Origin: Martinezella lusitana
GTDB taxonomy: Bacteria > Pseudomonadota > Alphaproteobacteria > Rhizobiales > Rhizobiaceae
NCBI RefSeq assembly: GCF_010668395.1
Contig: NZ_WUEY01000001.1
Coordinates: 248,001-312,000, forward strand
DNA: 64,000 nucleotides
Direction: 5' to 3'
This document shows, piece by piece, positions 47,867 through 57,728 of this stretch (positions are counted from its first letter, which is position 1; every line of letters begins with the position of its first letter). The notes below the pieces were generated by a model, which was not told where the DNA came from, made no database searches, and was given only the letters and a program-made list of their open reading frames with translations. A program made the position numbers and the translations under genes.

Positions 47867-48394
47867 CTACTCGGCCGGCACCTTATCCTTTGCCGCATCC
47901 TGCACGATCTTTACCGGCTTGACCGTTCTCTTGCCGATGCTTTCCCCGCCATGGGTCTCTTCCTTGGAGAGGTAGTCGAGCTGCTCGATCAGCACGTCGG
48001 CGACATAGTCGCCCCCGAGCCGTTCGTTCATCCGCTTCTTCAGGTCGGTGCGAAAGGCGGCGACGTCGAAATTCTGCGCGTTGGCGATGTCGATCGTCTT
48101 GTTGCCGACCAGCAGCGAAAAGAGTTCGTCCGTCGTCAGCTCCGGCAGGGGTATCTGAAGCGCAGCCGCCTTGCCCTTCTCCATCATGAAGGAGATGCGC
48201 GTCAGGAAGTAGCCGGTCACCTGGCCGTTGGCTATGACGGGAACGTTGATCGATTCGCCCTTGACGAGCACCTGCTGCGCCTTCTTGGCGTCGTCAGGGC
48301 TGATCGCGGGCGCCGTCGCCACCTGCACCGAAAAATAGACCGAGGCCAATGTTACGGCGCAGACCCACAGGCCGGTGAGAACGAGCTTGATCAT
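47867..48394 (-). CDS. FliL-like protein at the end of the flagellar operon
   Basis: A 175-aa protein with one N-terminal membrane segment (about 5-25, VLTGLWVCAVTLASVYFSV) and a periplasmic domain. The C-terminal pattern FRTDLKKRMNERLGGDYVAD, then VLIEQLDYL, resembles FliL's stomatin-like end. Overall similarity to FliL is weak, so the name is tentative. It overlaps the FlgN-like gene by 4 nt (ATGA), which ties it to the flagellar transcript. If FliL-like, it would sit at the basal body near the stator. Confidence 0.55.
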   Translation of the reverse strand: MIKLVLTGLWVCAVTLASVYFSVQVATAPAISPDDAKKAQQVLVKGESINVPVIANGQVTGYFLTRISFMMEKGKAAALQIPLPELTTDELFSLLVGNKTIDIANAQNFDVAAFRTDLKKRMNERLGGDYVADVLIEQLDYLSKEETHGGESIGKRTVKPVKIVQDAAKDKVPAE

Positions 48395-48777
48395 CCGGCC
48401 TCACGGACGCGGAATTGCTCCTGCGAATAGGTGCCGTCCGCATCGGCGTTCTGCACGGCATTCTTGAGGATATCGGCGACGGCGCGCACGGCCTCGAGAT
48501 GAGCTTCGACACGGCGGGCGTTCAAAACCAGCTTCTTCTTCAGATCGTGCAGCTGCTCGATATGGGCGGAAGCGAGATCGGCCGGATCCGTGTCGCGGAA
48601 CAGCATCGACAATTCGTAGAGGCAACGGCTCTTGTGGGCGTTCGATACCTTGAGATCGAATTCCGGGTCGGTGCCGATCCGGTTGTTCTCATTGTCGATA
48701 ATCATCTCAAGGCGGCCAAGCACAGACTTGATCCGATAGTCCTGCGACATCATTTCCATGTTTGCTACCTCGCTCAT
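48391..48777 (-). CDS. FlgN-like flagellar chaperone
   Basis: A 128-aa, mostly helical cytosolic protein. The C-terminal part HDLKKKLVLNARRVEAHLEA, then VRAVADILKNAV and DGTYSQEQF, matches the FlgN pattern (N-x-R-x3-A-x2-EAVR, ending G-T-Y). FlgN is the chaperone for hook-filament junction proteins FlgK and FlgL, both encoded upstream in the same block. It overlaps flgJ at the start and the FliL-like gene at the end by 4 nt each, so translation is probably coupled. Confidence 0.65.
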   Translation of the reverse strand: MSEVANMEMMSQDYRIKSVLGRLEMIIDNENNRIGTDPEFDLKVSNAHKSRCLYELSMLFRDTDPADLASAHIEQLHDLKKKLVLNARRVEAHLEAVRAVADILKNAVQNADADGTYSQEQFRVREAG

Positions 48778-49370
48778 ACTTTCTGGGACGTCAACGGATT
48801 CTGATTGGTGATGCTGGTGTTGCCGTCGTTGTCGGCATCACTGGCGGCCAGCGTCTTGCGCTGAAAATCGGTGATCGCGCTGAGCGCCATCTTCTTGTCG
48901 TTCTCATCGGTCGCGGTGTGGATGGCGCCGGTATTGCGCATCTTGTCGACCTGTTCCTTGTACATCTTCTCGGCGATGCCCACGCCGCCGTTCTTGGCAA
49001 GCGTGTTGCCCATCTGCTCGGCCATCATGCCTTTCCAGATCTCGCCGGCCGAACCCTTGCCGTAGAGGGTCTCGCTGCTCGGCAGCATGTTCTTCACGAA
49101 ATTCTGCAGCACCATGGCTTCGAACTTGCGGTAGACCTGCGGCACCTTTCCGCCCGCTGTATGCGTATTGGCGTTGGCGAGGCCGGCCTGGGTGGCGGCG
49201 CTGTTCATCGCATCCACGGCCGCGCCGAAGCCGTTGCCGTTTTCGGCGAGGCTGGTGGCCGCAAAGGCGGCCCGGTTGGCGGCAAGCTTGGCCTGCGCAG
49301 CCTCGACATCGGCGGGATTTGCCGCCTTGACGACATCGAGGACCAAATCACTCGGAGGCGAAATAGCCAC
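48774..49370 (-). CDS. flgJ: Flagellar rod-binding protein FlgJ (short form)
   Basis: A 198-aa protein with the FlgJ rod-binding domain: YRKFEAMVLQNFVKNMLPSS, GSAGEIWKGMMAEQMGNTLA and GVGIAEKMYKEQ. The muramidase domain of enterobacterial FlgJ is absent, as usual in alphaproteobacteria, where a separate transglycosylase does that job; a candidate lies at 58.7-59.3 kb. It has no signal peptide. It is followed by the FlgN-like gene with a 4-nt overlap. Confidence 0.88.
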   Translation of the reverse strand: MAISPPSDLVLDVVKAANPADVEAAQAKLAANRAAFAATSLAENGNGFGAAVDAMNSAATQAGLANANTHTAGGKVPQVYRKFEAMVLQNFVKNMLPSSETLYGKGSAGEIWKGMMAEQMGNTLAKNGGVGIAEKMYKEQVDKMRNTGAIHTATDENDKKMALSAITDFQRKTLAASDADNDGNTSITNQNPLTSQKV

Positions 49371-49500
49371 GTCACGTCTCCTTCTGCTATCGCACGCCCT
49401 GAAACGGGCGCCACGGCGCTCACTTCAGGACGTATCGAATCAAAATGTCAGAGCAGGCCGGCAACCCAACGATGCGCATCCTGCCCCATGATCGCGGCGA

Positions 49501-49920
49501 TTATGGTTTTTGAACCTTGCTGGAGGCTGGCGTCTCGCCGGCGAAGCGCTGATCGATGATGTCGTAGACCGCATTGTCGTCAGCTTCCCGCGTTTCGAGC
49601 TCGCGGGCGTCCTTCATGTGCTCTTCCAGCCGGTCGGCCTTGGTGCGCTCCTGCTGGACTTTCATCTGGATCAGCGTCTGGATGCTTTCGAGCTGCTGGT
49701 CCCGGATCATCAGGCGGCCATAGCGTTCGGCATAATGGATCGAGAACGCCATGTGCACGGGATCGACCGAGCCGATGGCGACCATGACACGCTCCATCGA
49801 CTCCGTAACCTCAAGGCGCTGGCGCGTCGTATCGGCAAGCTCGTTTTCCGCGATCCGCTCCAGATGGCGCTGCACCGCGACCAGCCGCTTCAGTTTTTCA
49901 GAACGGTTTTTTTCCGCCAT
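49501..49920 (-). CDS. FliJ-like coiled-coil flagellar protein
   Basis: A 139-aa, highly charged, helical protein (EKLKRLVAVQRHLERIAENE, then LETREADDNAVYDIIDQRF). Size, coiled-coil character and place between fliR and flgJ suggest a FliJ-type export-apparatus protein; direct sequence similarity is weak. The start MAEKNRSEK at 49920 lies 58 nt after fliR. A 130-nt gap follows before flgJ. Confidence 0.6.
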   Translation of the reverse strand: MAEKNRSEKLKRLVAVQRHLERIAENELADTTRQRLEVTESMERVMVAIGSVDPVHMAFSIHYAERYGRLMIRDQQLESIQTLIQMKVQQERTKADRLEEHMKDARELETREADDNAVYDIIDQRFAGETPASSKVQKP

Positions 49921-49978
49921 CGCCTATCTACCTGCCGGCTGCGCCCGAATCGGGCTTCGCCCCCTTTCCGTTCGCGGG

Positions 49979-50731
49979 CTAATGCCCGTTGAAGACGGTA
50001 AGGAACGAATTGGAAAACTGACTGACCAACGCCGCGATGCTGAGATAGAGCATGAACAGCCCTCCCATCAGGAGATACGGCGTGGAGATGAAATAGATCG
50101 GGATCTGCGGCGCGAGCTTGTTGATGAAGCCGATCGAAATCTGGAACATCAGGCCATAGAGAAGGAAGGGGCTCGCCAGCCGCAGCATGATGAAGAAGGT
50201 GGTCTCCAGCGTATCCGTGATGGAGATCAGCGCGGCGCGCGGCTCGATGTGGCCGCCCAGGGGAATGATCGAATAGGAATCGACCAGCGCCTGCAGGACA
50301 TAGTGATGGAAATCGAGGATGAAGAGGATCATGAGCCCGCAAAAGCTGATGAGGCTCGTGAGCGACGTCTCGCTCGAATCTTCGATGATATCGGCGCCGG
50401 CCGGCGCGTTGAAGCCGATCAGCATCGATATGATCGTGCCGGCGAACTGCAGGCCCAGCGTGTAGATCCGGGCCATGATCCCGTACATCAATCCGATGAC
50501 GGCTTCGGTGAAGATGAGGCCGATAAAGTTCGCGTCGCCCTTCGATACCTCGGGGTAGATCGTATTCCAGAGCAGCGGCAGGATCGCCAGAGAGAGCGCC
50601 ACCGAAAGCAGCAGCCTGATCTGCGCCGGGACGCGGCCCGAAGAAAACCCCGGCAGGACCATCATGCAGCCGCCGATGCGGCAGAAGGCGACGAACAGCG
50701 CCAGAACGGTCCCCTGGGGGTCGGTTATCAT
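49979..50731 (-). CDS. fliR: Flagellar biosynthetic protein FliR
   Basis: A 250-aa membrane component of the flagellar type III export gate. Six helices are predicted, starting [20 protein letters not shown] and including the family signature [20 protein letters not shown]. It forms the core channel with FliP and FliQ (fliP not in window). The start overlaps the flhA stop by 4 nt (ATGA). Confidence 0.95.
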   Translation of the reverse strand: MITDPQGTVLALFVAFCRIGGCMMVLPGFSSGRVPAQIRLLLSVALSLAILPLLWNTIYPEVSKGDANFIGLIFTEAVIGLMYGIMARIYTLGLQFAGTIISMLIGFNAPAGADIIEDSSETSLTSLISFCGLMILFILDFHHYVLQALVDSYSIIPLGGHIEPRAALISITDTLETTFFIMLRLASPFLLYGLMFQISIGFINKLAPQIPIYFISTPYLLMGGLFMLYLSIAALVSQFSNSFLTVFNGH

Positions 50732-52815
50732 GAAATCGAACCTAGAATCTTGATCTCGATCCCCTTGGCCAATTCCACATGCGACAAGACCGGAAGGGTC
50801 GCGAACAGGCGTTCGATGATCATGCGCACATAGGAGCGTGTTTCCGGCGACGTGACAAGAACGAAGGGCATGCCACGATCCATATATTCACGGATAACTT
50901 TGCCCGCCTGCTCGCTGAACTCCTCCAGACTGCGCGGATCGATGTCGAATTCGACGATTTCGCCCTTCTGGTCGCGCTTCAGCGCCTGGTGGAAGATCAG
51001 ATCCCATTTGCTGCCGAGTCGCAGCACGCGCAGCACGCCATTGTCGGCCAGATCGCCGCAGAGCTGCTGCGCCATGCGCACGCGGACGTGCTCGACGATC
51101 TGCTCGGTCTTGCGGACATGCGGCGCCAGCTCGGCGACGGCTTCAAGGATGAGATGCAGGTTGCGGATCGAGACACGCTCGGCGAGCAGCAGCTTGAGCA
51201 CGGCCTGCAGGCCCGAATAGGACATGTGCGACGAGCAGATTTCGTCGGCAAGCTTCTTGTATTCGGGGTCGAGACGCTCGATCAGGATCTTCACGTCCTT
51301 ATAGGAGAGAAGCGCCGGCAGATTGTTGCGAATGACTTCGCTCATATGGGTGAGGACGACGGAAACGTTGTCGATCGGCTGGAAGCCTTCGCGCTTCAGA
51401 TCCTCGGTGAAAGCTTCGAGAACGGAGACGGCAGGCATGCCGAAAGCGGGTTCGCGGATCTCGTCGCCCGGAACGGTCGGCTTGCGGCCGGAGCCGGTGA
51501 CGACGAGCACTTCGCCGACGCGCAGCATGTTGGAGGCGATCGTCGTGCCATGGATGCGGATCTGATACGACTTGTCGGCGATGGCCATGTCGTCGATCAC
51601 CTTGATCTCCGGCACGACGAAGCCGTATTGCGTTGCGAACTTCTTGCGCATCTTGCCGACGCGGAACGCCAGTTCCTGATGGGCGCCGAGCAGGCGGGTG
51701 GAGACGATCTTGCCGAGGGCGAGTTCGATCTCGGCGGTCTTCAGAACCGACTTGACCGAATCCTTTTCCATCTCCTTCGTCTGCATCACCTTCTGCTCTT
51801 CGGCATCGCGGCGCAGCTTGTTCTCGGCTTCGATCTGGCGCGGGATGAACCAGGCGCCGGCCGCCATCAGGCCGCCGAGGAAGACGAAGGGCAGGAAAGG
51901 CATGCCGGGCATGACGGCCAGGATGCCCATCAGCACCGCCGAGACGGCGAGCGCACGCGGATAGCCGCTCAACTGGTTGAGGACGGCCTGGTCGGTGGAG
52001 CCGGAGGTGCCGCCGCGCGAAACGAGAAGGCCGGCGGCGAGGGAGACGATAAGCGCCGGCATCTGCGACACCAGACCGTCGCCGACGGAGAGTTTCACGA
52101 AGACGTCGGCGGCCTGGCCGATCTGCATACCATGGCGGAAATAGCCGATGATGATGCCGCCGAAAACGTTGATGCAGGTGATCAACAGGCCGGCAACCGC
52201 GTCACCGCGCACGAACTTCGAGGCACCGTCCATCGCGCCGAAGAAGGAGCTCTCTTCCTCGAGCTCGCGGCGGCGGCGCTGCGCCTCCTTTTCGTCGATC
52301 AGGCCGGCCGAAAGGTCGGCGTCGATCGCCATCTGCTTGCCCGGAATGGCATCCAGGGTGAAACGGGCGCCGACTTCGGCGATACGCGTCGCACCCTTGG
52401 TAATGACGATGAAGTTGATGGTGATGAGGATCAGGAAGACGATCAGACCGATGACGAAGTCGCCCGACATCACCAGGCTGGAAAAGCCCGCGATGACGCC
52501 GCCCGCCGCATCGTGCCCTTCATAACCGTGCGAAAGGATGACGCGCGTCGTGGCGATGTTCAGCGCCAGACGCGTCATGGTGGCGATGAGCAGAATCGTC
52601 GGAAAGGACGAGAATTCCAGCGGCTTCTTGATCCAGAGCGCCACCATGAGGATCAGCACGGAAAATGCGATCGAGAAGGCCAGCCCAAGGTCGATCAGAA
52701 ACGGCGGAATCGGCAGAAACAGCACGCACAGGATGACCATGATGCCGAGTGCGAACCCGATATCACGTACACTGGGATTGGCTTTGGGAAGTGCTATTGC
52801 GGGTGGTTGTGCCAT
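50728..52815 (-). CDS. flhA: Flagellar biosynthesis protein FlhA
   Basis: A 695-aa export gate protein. The N-terminal membrane part (about 1-330) has eight helices and the conserved FHIPEP-type region around [20 protein letters not shown] and [18 protein letters not shown]. The C-terminal cytoplasmic domain (about 360-695) binds export chaperones. I start at [10 protein letters not shown] (52815); an upstream MKRRNRS extension is less likely. It follows fliQ by 149 nt and overlaps fliR by 4 nt. Confidence 0.96.
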   Translation of the reverse strand: MAQPPAIALPKANPSVRDIGFALGIMVILCVLFLPIPPFLIDLGLAFSIAFSVLILMVALWIKKPLEFSSFPTILLIATMTRLALNIATTRVILSHGYEGHDAAGGVIAGFSSLVMSGDFVIGLIVFLILITINFIVITKGATRIAEVGARFTLDAIPGKQMAIDADLSAGLIDEKEAQRRRRELEEESSFFGAMDGASKFVRGDAVAGLLITCINVFGGIIIGYFRHGMQIGQAADVFVKLSVGDGLVSQMPALIVSLAAGLLVSRGGTSGSTDQAVLNQLSGYPRALAVSAVLMGILAVMPGMPFLPFVFLGGLMAAGAWFIPRQIEAENKLRRDAEEQKVMQTKEMEKDSVKSVLKTAEIELALGKIVSTRLLGAHQELAFRVGKMRKKFATQYGFVVPEIKVIDDMAIADKSYQIRIHGTTIASNMLRVGEVLVVTGSGRKPTVPGDEIREPAFGMPAVSVLEAFTEDLKREGFQPIDNVSVVLTHMSEVIRNNLPALLSYKDVKILIERLDPEYKKLADEICSSHMSYSGLQAVLKLLLAERVSIRNLHLILEAVAELAPHVRKTEQIVEHVRVRMAQQLCGDLADNGVLRVLRLGSKWDLIFHQALKRDQKGEIVEFDIDPRSLEEFSEQAGKVIREYMDRGMPFVLVTSPETRSYVRMIIERLFATLPVLSHVELAKGIEIKILGSIS

Positions 52816-52964
52816 CGACCGGTTCCGTCTCTTCATGAGAGGAGGCAAACGGCTGACCCGCCTGCCCTATTGGAACCGACCTTTAAAAGTCGAAGCTTGC
52901 GCGAGCATGGCCTGCGGCCATCGATGCGCCCGATCCGAAAGCCGGACCGGCCTTCGGATTGACG

Positions 52965-53231
52965 CTAGAAGCCCGACTGGATTCGCGAGAAGACGAGATT
53001 GGTAAAGATCGAAATCTGCGCACCGACGAACGGAGCCGAAATGCCGATGGTGACCATGACCGCCACGATTTTCGGCACGAAGGTCAAAGTCGCCTCCTGC
53101 ACCTGGGTCAACGCCTGGATCAAGGCGATTACCAGACCGACGACCATGGCGGCAGCGACAGCCGGCCCGGAAGCCACAAGCACGGTCCAGATCGCCGCCT
53201 GGAAGATATCCAATGCATCGGCTTCATTCAT
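52965..53231 (-). CDS. fliQ: Flagellar biosynthetic protein FliQ
   Basis: An 88-aa protein with two membrane helices (about 13-35 and 50-70) and the FliQ pattern VGLVIALIQALTQVQEATLT in the loop and helix. Part of the FliPQR export core. It lies 29 nt downstream of flgD. Confidence 0.95.
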   Translation of the reverse strand: MNEADALDIFQAAIWTVLVASGPAVAAAMVVGLVIALIQALTQVQEATLTFVPKIVAVMVTIGISAPFVGAQISIFTNLVFSRIQSGF

Positions 53232-53260
53232 GACATTTTCACTCCCGGTTCAGCGGCTCC

Positions 53261-53764
53261 TCATGAGCCGCTGGTCGGATCCGTGCCCGACGAATCACTG
53301 CCGCTACTATCGCTTGACGCCGGCGGAGTATCAATGGTCGTGCCGGCCGGGGCAATCGTCACGCCGGCCTGGATCAGGATCTTGTCGCCGGCATCGGTCT
53401 GGGCGATGATACCGTCCGTATAGACGGTGACTTCCTTGATCGTGCCCGTGGTCTTGCCGTCGGCACTCATGATCTGCTTGCCGATATAGTCCGACGCCTG
53501 CGAGATCCACTGGTTCTGCAGCACGGTTTCCAGATGCGAGTTCGTCTGGATCTGCTGCTCGACCTGGGAGAAGCTCGCCAGCTGCGAAATCTGCTGGCTG
53601 GCGTCCATCGGATCGGTCGGGTCCTGATTCTGCATCTGCGCGATGAGAAGCTGCAGGAAGTCGTTGTAGTTCAGGCTGGCGCTCGCGGATGCGGCGGCAG
53701 CACTTTGCGAGGAACCGCTGGAAGAGCTGCCGCTGCTGCTGTTGACGGCGTCTACCGCTGCCAT
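53261..53764 (-). CDS. flgD: Hook assembly scaffold protein FlgD
   Basis: A 167-aa hook-capping protein needed for FlgE polymerisation. The N-terminal FlgD motif [20 protein letters not shown], then [20 protein letters not shown], is clear. The Ser-rich stretch before it and the shortened C-terminal part (no complete second Tudor/FnIII unit) are typical of rhizobial FlgD. It overlaps flbT by 13 nt. Its intact reading frame contrasts with the truncated hook gene upstream. Confidence 0.92.
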   Translation of the reverse strand: MAAVDAVNSSSGSSSSGSSQSAAAASASASLNYNDFLQLLIAQMQNQDPTDPMDASQQISQLASFSQVEQQIQTNSHLETVLQNQWISQASDYIGKQIMSADGKTTGTIKEVTVYTDGIIAQTDAGDKILIQAGVTIAPAGTTIDTPPASSDSSGSDSSGTDPTSGS

Positions 53765-54204
53765 GGAGCGATCTCCCGACGAATATGCTCGATCGTCGCG
53801 GCCGGCATTTCCTGATTGTTCAGAATATTGTCCTCGATCGGGTAGAGCCCGCGGATCGCCTTCAGCGCATCGAAGGCGCGGCCGGTGGCAACCAGGCCGT
53901 CGATACGTTTCAGCTCGGCCAGCACTTCCTCGTTGTGGAAGCAGGACAGCAGCATAACGATCGACTTCCGGAACATGGCCGTCGACTGCTCCTTGCCCTC
54001 GGGATTGACGAGGATCATCTGCGCGATGAAGTAGAGCTGGCGCAGCGGAGTCGTCGCGTCTTCGGGTTGAAGTACATGGTTCTCAAGCAGGAACGTCACA
54101 TCATTCAGGAATTCCAGAGCAACCTTGCGATCGACACGCAGGACGGCCCCGTTGATAAAGATCTTTTCCCCGGCTTTGAGCGATATGCGAAGCGTACTTT
54201 TCAT
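53752..54204 (-). CDS. flbT: Flagellin synthesis regulator FlbT
   Basis: A 150-aa alphaproteobacterial protein that binds the 5' UTR of flagellin mRNA and controls its translation. The family start [20 protein letters not shown] and [20 protein letters not shown], with QMILV, are present. It overlaps flaF (4 nt) and flgD (13 nt), so these are co-translated. Confidence 0.94.
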   Translation of the reverse strand: MKSTLRISLKAGEKIFINGAVLRVDRKVALEFLNDVTFLLENHVLQPEDATTPLRQLYFIAQMILVNPEGKEQSTAMFRKSIVMLLSCFHNEEVLAELKRIDGLVATGRAFDALKAIRGLYPIEDNILNNQEMPAATIEHIRREIAPWQR

Positions 54205-54548
54205 TTAAGTCCATCCCTGATGATGGTGGTGACATCGATGATGCCTTGATAATTTTCCGACTGGCGCCGCCGGATTCGATCGCATTCCTTCAAAATCCAG
54301 ATTGCGATCGAGATTAGGTTGGCACGTAATTCGACATTGAGCTGGTTCTCCGGACTTTTCAGGTCCTCGACGAAGCTCACCCATACGCGTCGCGTATAGA
54401 AGAGAGCCTCGATCGCTTCGCGGCCGTATTTCCCCGCATCACGGGCCGCAGAGAGAAGAGCTACCGACCGGTCCAGAACTTGCCGTTCTCTTTCCTTGGC
54501 GTCGGCCACGGCATCTTGCATGACTTCCGCATATGAGAACTGATACAT
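54201..54548 (-). CDS. flaF: Flagellin synthesis regulator FlaF
   Basis: A 115-aa helical protein, the usual partner of FlbT in alphaproteobacteria. It contains [15 protein letters not shown] and [20 protein letters not shown], typical of FlaF. FlaF promotes flagellin secretion and production, opposing FlbT. It overlaps flbT by 4 nt and follows flgL by 36 nt. Confidence 0.92.
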   Translation of the reverse strand: MYQFSYAEVMQDAVADAKERERQVLDRSVALLSAARDAGKYGREAIEALFYTRRVWVSFVEDLKSPENQLNVELRANLISIAIWILKECDRIRRRQSENYQGIIDVTTIIRDGLK

Positions 54549-54584
54549 TCACGCATCCTTCCTGGTCATTCCTTCCTTTGATCA

Positions 54585-55637
54585 TCAAAGGTAATTTACA
54601 AGGCTTAACTGCTGGATCTTGGAGACAATGGTATAAGCGGTTTCGAGCTGTGTCTCGAGGCTGTTGACCTTGGTCGAAGCCTCGTAAGGGTCCACGCCGG
54701 TCAAGTCGCCGACACTGGTATTGAGAATGGTCTTCTGCGCGTTCAGCGTCGTGTTCGCATCCGACAGACGCGACTGCGACAGGCCGAGCTGGCTTGCCTG
54801 GCTGTTCAAACCGTCTACCGCCTGGCGCGCGTAGCTGATGGCCTGGTCGGTCACCGCATTCAGCGCGTCCGAACCCAAGGCCGGCGTCGTGCCCATCAGC
54901 GCATTCGTCACGCTGGTCGCAAGCGCCAGATAGCGCATGCCGGAGGCATTAGAGTTCGTCGAGGTTTCCACGACTTCCGAGTTGCTGATGCGGCTCGTCA
55001 TGTTCTGATCCGACGCGCTCGACCAGCTTGCCCAGCCGCTGTCGGACGTGAACATCGGCTCGACCTTGGTGGTGATGAAGTCCTTCATCTGGTCGCCCGT
55101 CAGATCGCTCGCCGAGGCGACGGGCGGGGTCTGGGCGGCCATGTAGGAGGTGAGCGCATTCTGGATTGCCGTGTTCGTCGCGGCGGAATTATCCGTCATC
55201 GGCTGGACATCGGTGTTGGTGCCGGCAAAGAGATATTCGCCGTTGACCATGGTGTTGGCGGACGCGATGACACTCGACAGGGTGGAGGTTGCCGTCGATT
55301 GGGTCAGCGCCACGCTGCTGCCGTCCGTGTTGCCGCGCAACGCCACCAGCTGATCCATCAGCTTCTGCGCCTGCGTTCCCATATCGCTCAACGCGGTTTG
55401 CGAGGAGGTCATTCGCTGGTTCGCGATGGAATTGCTGCTGAGGATGGAGTCGATGCGCGACACCTCCCGCGTCAGGTTCACGCTGAGCGACGTGCTGCTG
55501 CCCAGTGCAACGCCGATATCGGCGTAGACACCCGTGGTTGCCTCGGTCGAGGCACTCGTCATCTCGTTCTGCGCCTGACGGATCGTCTGGCGCATGGCGT
55601 TCTGAATGGCTGTGCTCGAAATGAAAGAAAGTTTCAT
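54585..55637 (-). CDS. flgL: Hook-filament junction protein FlgL
   Basis: A 350-aa protein of the flagellin superfamily. The N-terminal D0/D1 helices (ISSTAIQNAMRQTIRQAQNE) and the C-terminal helix (VNSLETQLETAYTIVSKIQQ, then LSLVNYL) are intact. Length and position just after flgK fit FlgL. Confidence 0.9.
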   Translation of the reverse strand: MKLSFISSTAIQNAMRQTIRQAQNEMTSASTEATTGVYADIGVALGSSTSLSVNLTREVSRIDSILSSNSIANQRMTSSQTALSDMGTQAQKLMDQLVALRGNTDGSSVALTQSTATSTLSSVIASANTMVNGEYLFAGTNTDVQPMTDNSAATNTAIQNALTSYMAAQTPPVASASDLTGDQMKDFITTKVEPMFTSDSGWASWSSASDQNMTSRISNSEVVETSTNSNASGMRYLALATSVTNALMGTTPALGSDALNAVTDQAISYARQAVDGLNSQASQLGLSQSRLSDANTTLNAQKTILNTSVGDLTGVDPYEASTKVNSLETQLETAYTIVSKIQQLSLVNYL

Positions 55638-55640
55638 AGC

Positions 55641-57110
55641 TTAGCTCGCAATATCCAGTACCGATTGAAGCATCTCATTGACAGCGTTCAATATCTTCGT
55701 TCCAGCCTTGTAAGACTGCTCGATATCCATCATCAGCGTCAATTCTTCGTCGAGATTGACGCCGGTCGCATTCGAATAGGCGCCCGAGGAGCGCGAAAGG
55801 GCCGCCGAGGTATTTTCGGCCGCGGTCGTTGCCGTGCTGCGCTGCCCTTCGAGCCAGCCGATGGAACTCGATGCGTAATCCATGAGGCTGGCCTTGGTAT
55901 CGGAGCCGGCCGACGCATCGAAGTCCATTTTCGTGTTCATGGCCGTGATGTAGGCATCCAGCTGGGTCGAGTAGCCGCTGTCGCCATTTGTATTCACGAC
56001 GTAGTTGGCGCCGTTGATGCCGCCGTCACGCAGCAGGTTCGGATTGCCGCCCTGTGACGTCACCACGGCCGGATTGACCGTGATCGAGCCGGCAAGGCCG
56101 GTGACGACCGTCGCGCTGCTCGGCACCGTGCCGCCGGTCCAGGTGAAGAGGCCCGGCGCCTTTGTCGAGTTGGTGCTGTTGGTTTCCGCAAACGTCGTCA
56201 CCAGGCCGCGAGCGATCTCGTCGAGCTGCTTCTGGTAGGTCGGCGCCACGTCGTCGCGAACCTGCAAGGCCGCCTGGAGGCTGCCCTGCGCCGTCGTATT
56301 GGCGCCCTGGCCGGGAGTGAGGGCAACGCCGTCGATATAGACGCTGTTGCCGACCGTGCTGGCCGTATAGGAATTCGTCGGCTGAAACGTCACCGTACGA
56401 GGAATGGTCTCGAACAGGGTCGTGCCGCTCGACGTATAGAGCGCCATGTCGTTGTTGCCGCGTGTCACCGTGGTCACGCCGACAATCTGCGAGATCTGGT
56501 TCAGGACCGAATCACGCTGATCGAGCGCATCGGCAAGGGCGCTCGAGGTCGGGCCGGCCGTGGTCGTGGCCGACTTCACCGCGTCATTCGCCGTCTGGAA
56601 CTGCTTCAGCAGGCTGTTCAGCGTGCTGACGTCCGAGCTGATCTGCTTGTCCGCATCGGTGCGGGCGTCCTGTACGGCCGAGGTCGCGTTGTTGAGCGAG
56701 GTGGCCAGGCTCTGCGCGGCATTGATCGCAGACTGGGCGGCGGTCGTGCTGGACGGCGAGCCGGAGAAGGTCTGCATCGCCGTCTGGAATGCGGAAAGAT
56801 AGGTCGCCGGCGAGATCTCGTTGTCGTTGCCGCCGAGCGTTGCCGACTGGAGATTGCCGTAGGCATTCAAAAGCAGCTGCTGCGCCGAGTCCGACGACGA
56901 GGAGCTGAGATAGGCCTTCTGCAGTGCCGGCTCGCTGCTGCGGTCGATCTTCACGACCTGAGCGCCGGCCATGTCGGTGGTCAGCATCGCCTGGCGACGC
57001 GAATAGTTCGAGTTGCTGGCGTTTGCGATATTGTTCGACACGACACTGCTCTGCGTGCCGGTATTGTTGAATATCGCCTGCGCGTTATTGAGAGCTGTTG
57101 TGAGCGACAT
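55641..57110 (-). CDS. flgK: Hook-filament junction protein FlgK
   Basis: A 489-aa hook-associated protein 1. The N-terminal SLTTALNNAQAIFNNTGTQ, then SSVVSNNIANASNSNYSRRQ, carries the conserved rod/hook D0 signature (NIANA), and the C-terminus (LDEELTLMMDIEQSYKAGTK, then ILNAVNEMLQSVLDI) is the usual FlgK D0 end. Length is normal for rhizobial FlgK. It is followed by flgL (3 nt). The ORF ahead of it, 24 nt away, is the truncated hook gene. Confidence 0.93.
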   Translation of the reverse strand: MSLTTALNNAQAIFNNTGTQSSVVSNNIANASNSNYSRRQAMLTTDMAGAQVVKIDRSSEPALQKAYLSSSSSDSAQQLLLNAYGNLQSATLGGNDNEISPATYLSAFQTAMQTFSGSPSSTTAAQSAINAAQSLATSLNNATSAVQDARTDADKQISSDVSTLNSLLKQFQTANDAVKSATTTAGPTSSALADALDQRDSVLNQISQIVGVTTVTRGNNDMALYTSSGTTLFETIPRTVTFQPTNSYTASTVGNSVYIDGVALTPGQGANTTAQGSLQAALQVRDDVAPTYQKQLDEIARGLVTTFAETNSTNSTKAPGLFTWTGGTVPSSATVVTGLAGSITVNPAVVTSQGGNPNLLRDGGINGANYVVNTNGDSGYSTQLDAYITAMNTKMDFDASAGSDTKASLMDYASSSIGWLEGQRSTATTAAENTSAALSRSSGAYSNATGVNLDEELTLMMDIEQSYKAGTKILNAVNEMLQSVLDIAS

Positions 57111-57134
57111 GACTGACTCGATACCCTATTCGTT

Positions 57135-57464
57135 TTAGCGCCGCAGAATGGCCGATGGCGCGCCGGAATTGTCAGAATAGCCTGTCAGAGTGAGGCCGGC
57201 GAAGTTGACCGTATTGTCGTTGGCACCCGATGGAAGACCACTGGAACGAACCAAAGACGACCGTCTGCAAGCATACTGGAAGACGAGAATGCCATTGTGC
57301 AGGGAATCGAAGCCGGCGGTCGCAAGATGCGCAACGCCCTTCCCCGCCAACACGGCCCGACGAACCGGCATCGCCTTGGCGACGTTGCCAAATGCGGCAC
57401 CCAGGCAAATCGCCTGTGCGTTCGCTTCCGCAAATCCGGTCCTCATCTTGCCGAAATTCCTCAT
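57135..57464 (-). pseudogene. Truncated, internally deleted hook-protein (flgE) remnant or short hook-like protein
   Basis: A 109-codon ORF in the place normally held by flgE (about 400 codons), between rem and flgK. Residues 1-31 follow the FlgE N-terminus: FGKMRTG for FG-MRTG, NAQAICLG for NAQANRLG, and GNVAKA for the DNIANA rod/hook motif. Residues about 51-106 follow the next conserved part of FlgE without gaps: HNGILVFQ for GNGFFVVQ, NTVNFAGLTLTGYS for NLVNAAGFTLMGYS, then GAPSA. About 35 residues between these blocks and everything after residue 109 are missing. GAGGA stands 6 nt ahead of the ATG and the spacing to flgK is normal, so expression looks possible. The comparison is against FlgE as I remember it. 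A functional hook cannot be built from this. Confidence 0.7.
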
Positions 57465-57656
57465 CTGGAATCCTCGTTATCCTTCATACGACTGAGAGTA
57501 GGTGGCGGGCCTTGCGTGAAGCTGTCTGAGAGGGCGAAAAGCCGATCATCGCGAAAATGCCCTTCGCGGGAGCCGCATCGCAGCCATGGCATCGGCTGTC
57601 GTTAACGTAAGAAACGACGCACCTTCGGGGCAATGCCGATGCGCATGGAGCAAAAG

Positions 57657-57692
57657 AACAGGCCCGAGAATCATGTGATTCTCGGGCCTGTT
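57657..57692 (-). terminator. Rho-independent terminator after rem
   Basis: AACAGGCCCGAGAATCA and TGATTCTCGGGCCTGTT are perfect 17-nt arms with a 2-nt centre; on the minus strand the stem is followed by CTTTTG. It begins 37 nt after the rem stop, so flgE-remnant/flgK transcription must start from its own promoter in 57465-57656. Confidence 0.85.
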
Positions 57693-57728
57693 CATGAATT
57701 CAGCATCCTGAATGCGAGACTGGCGATA

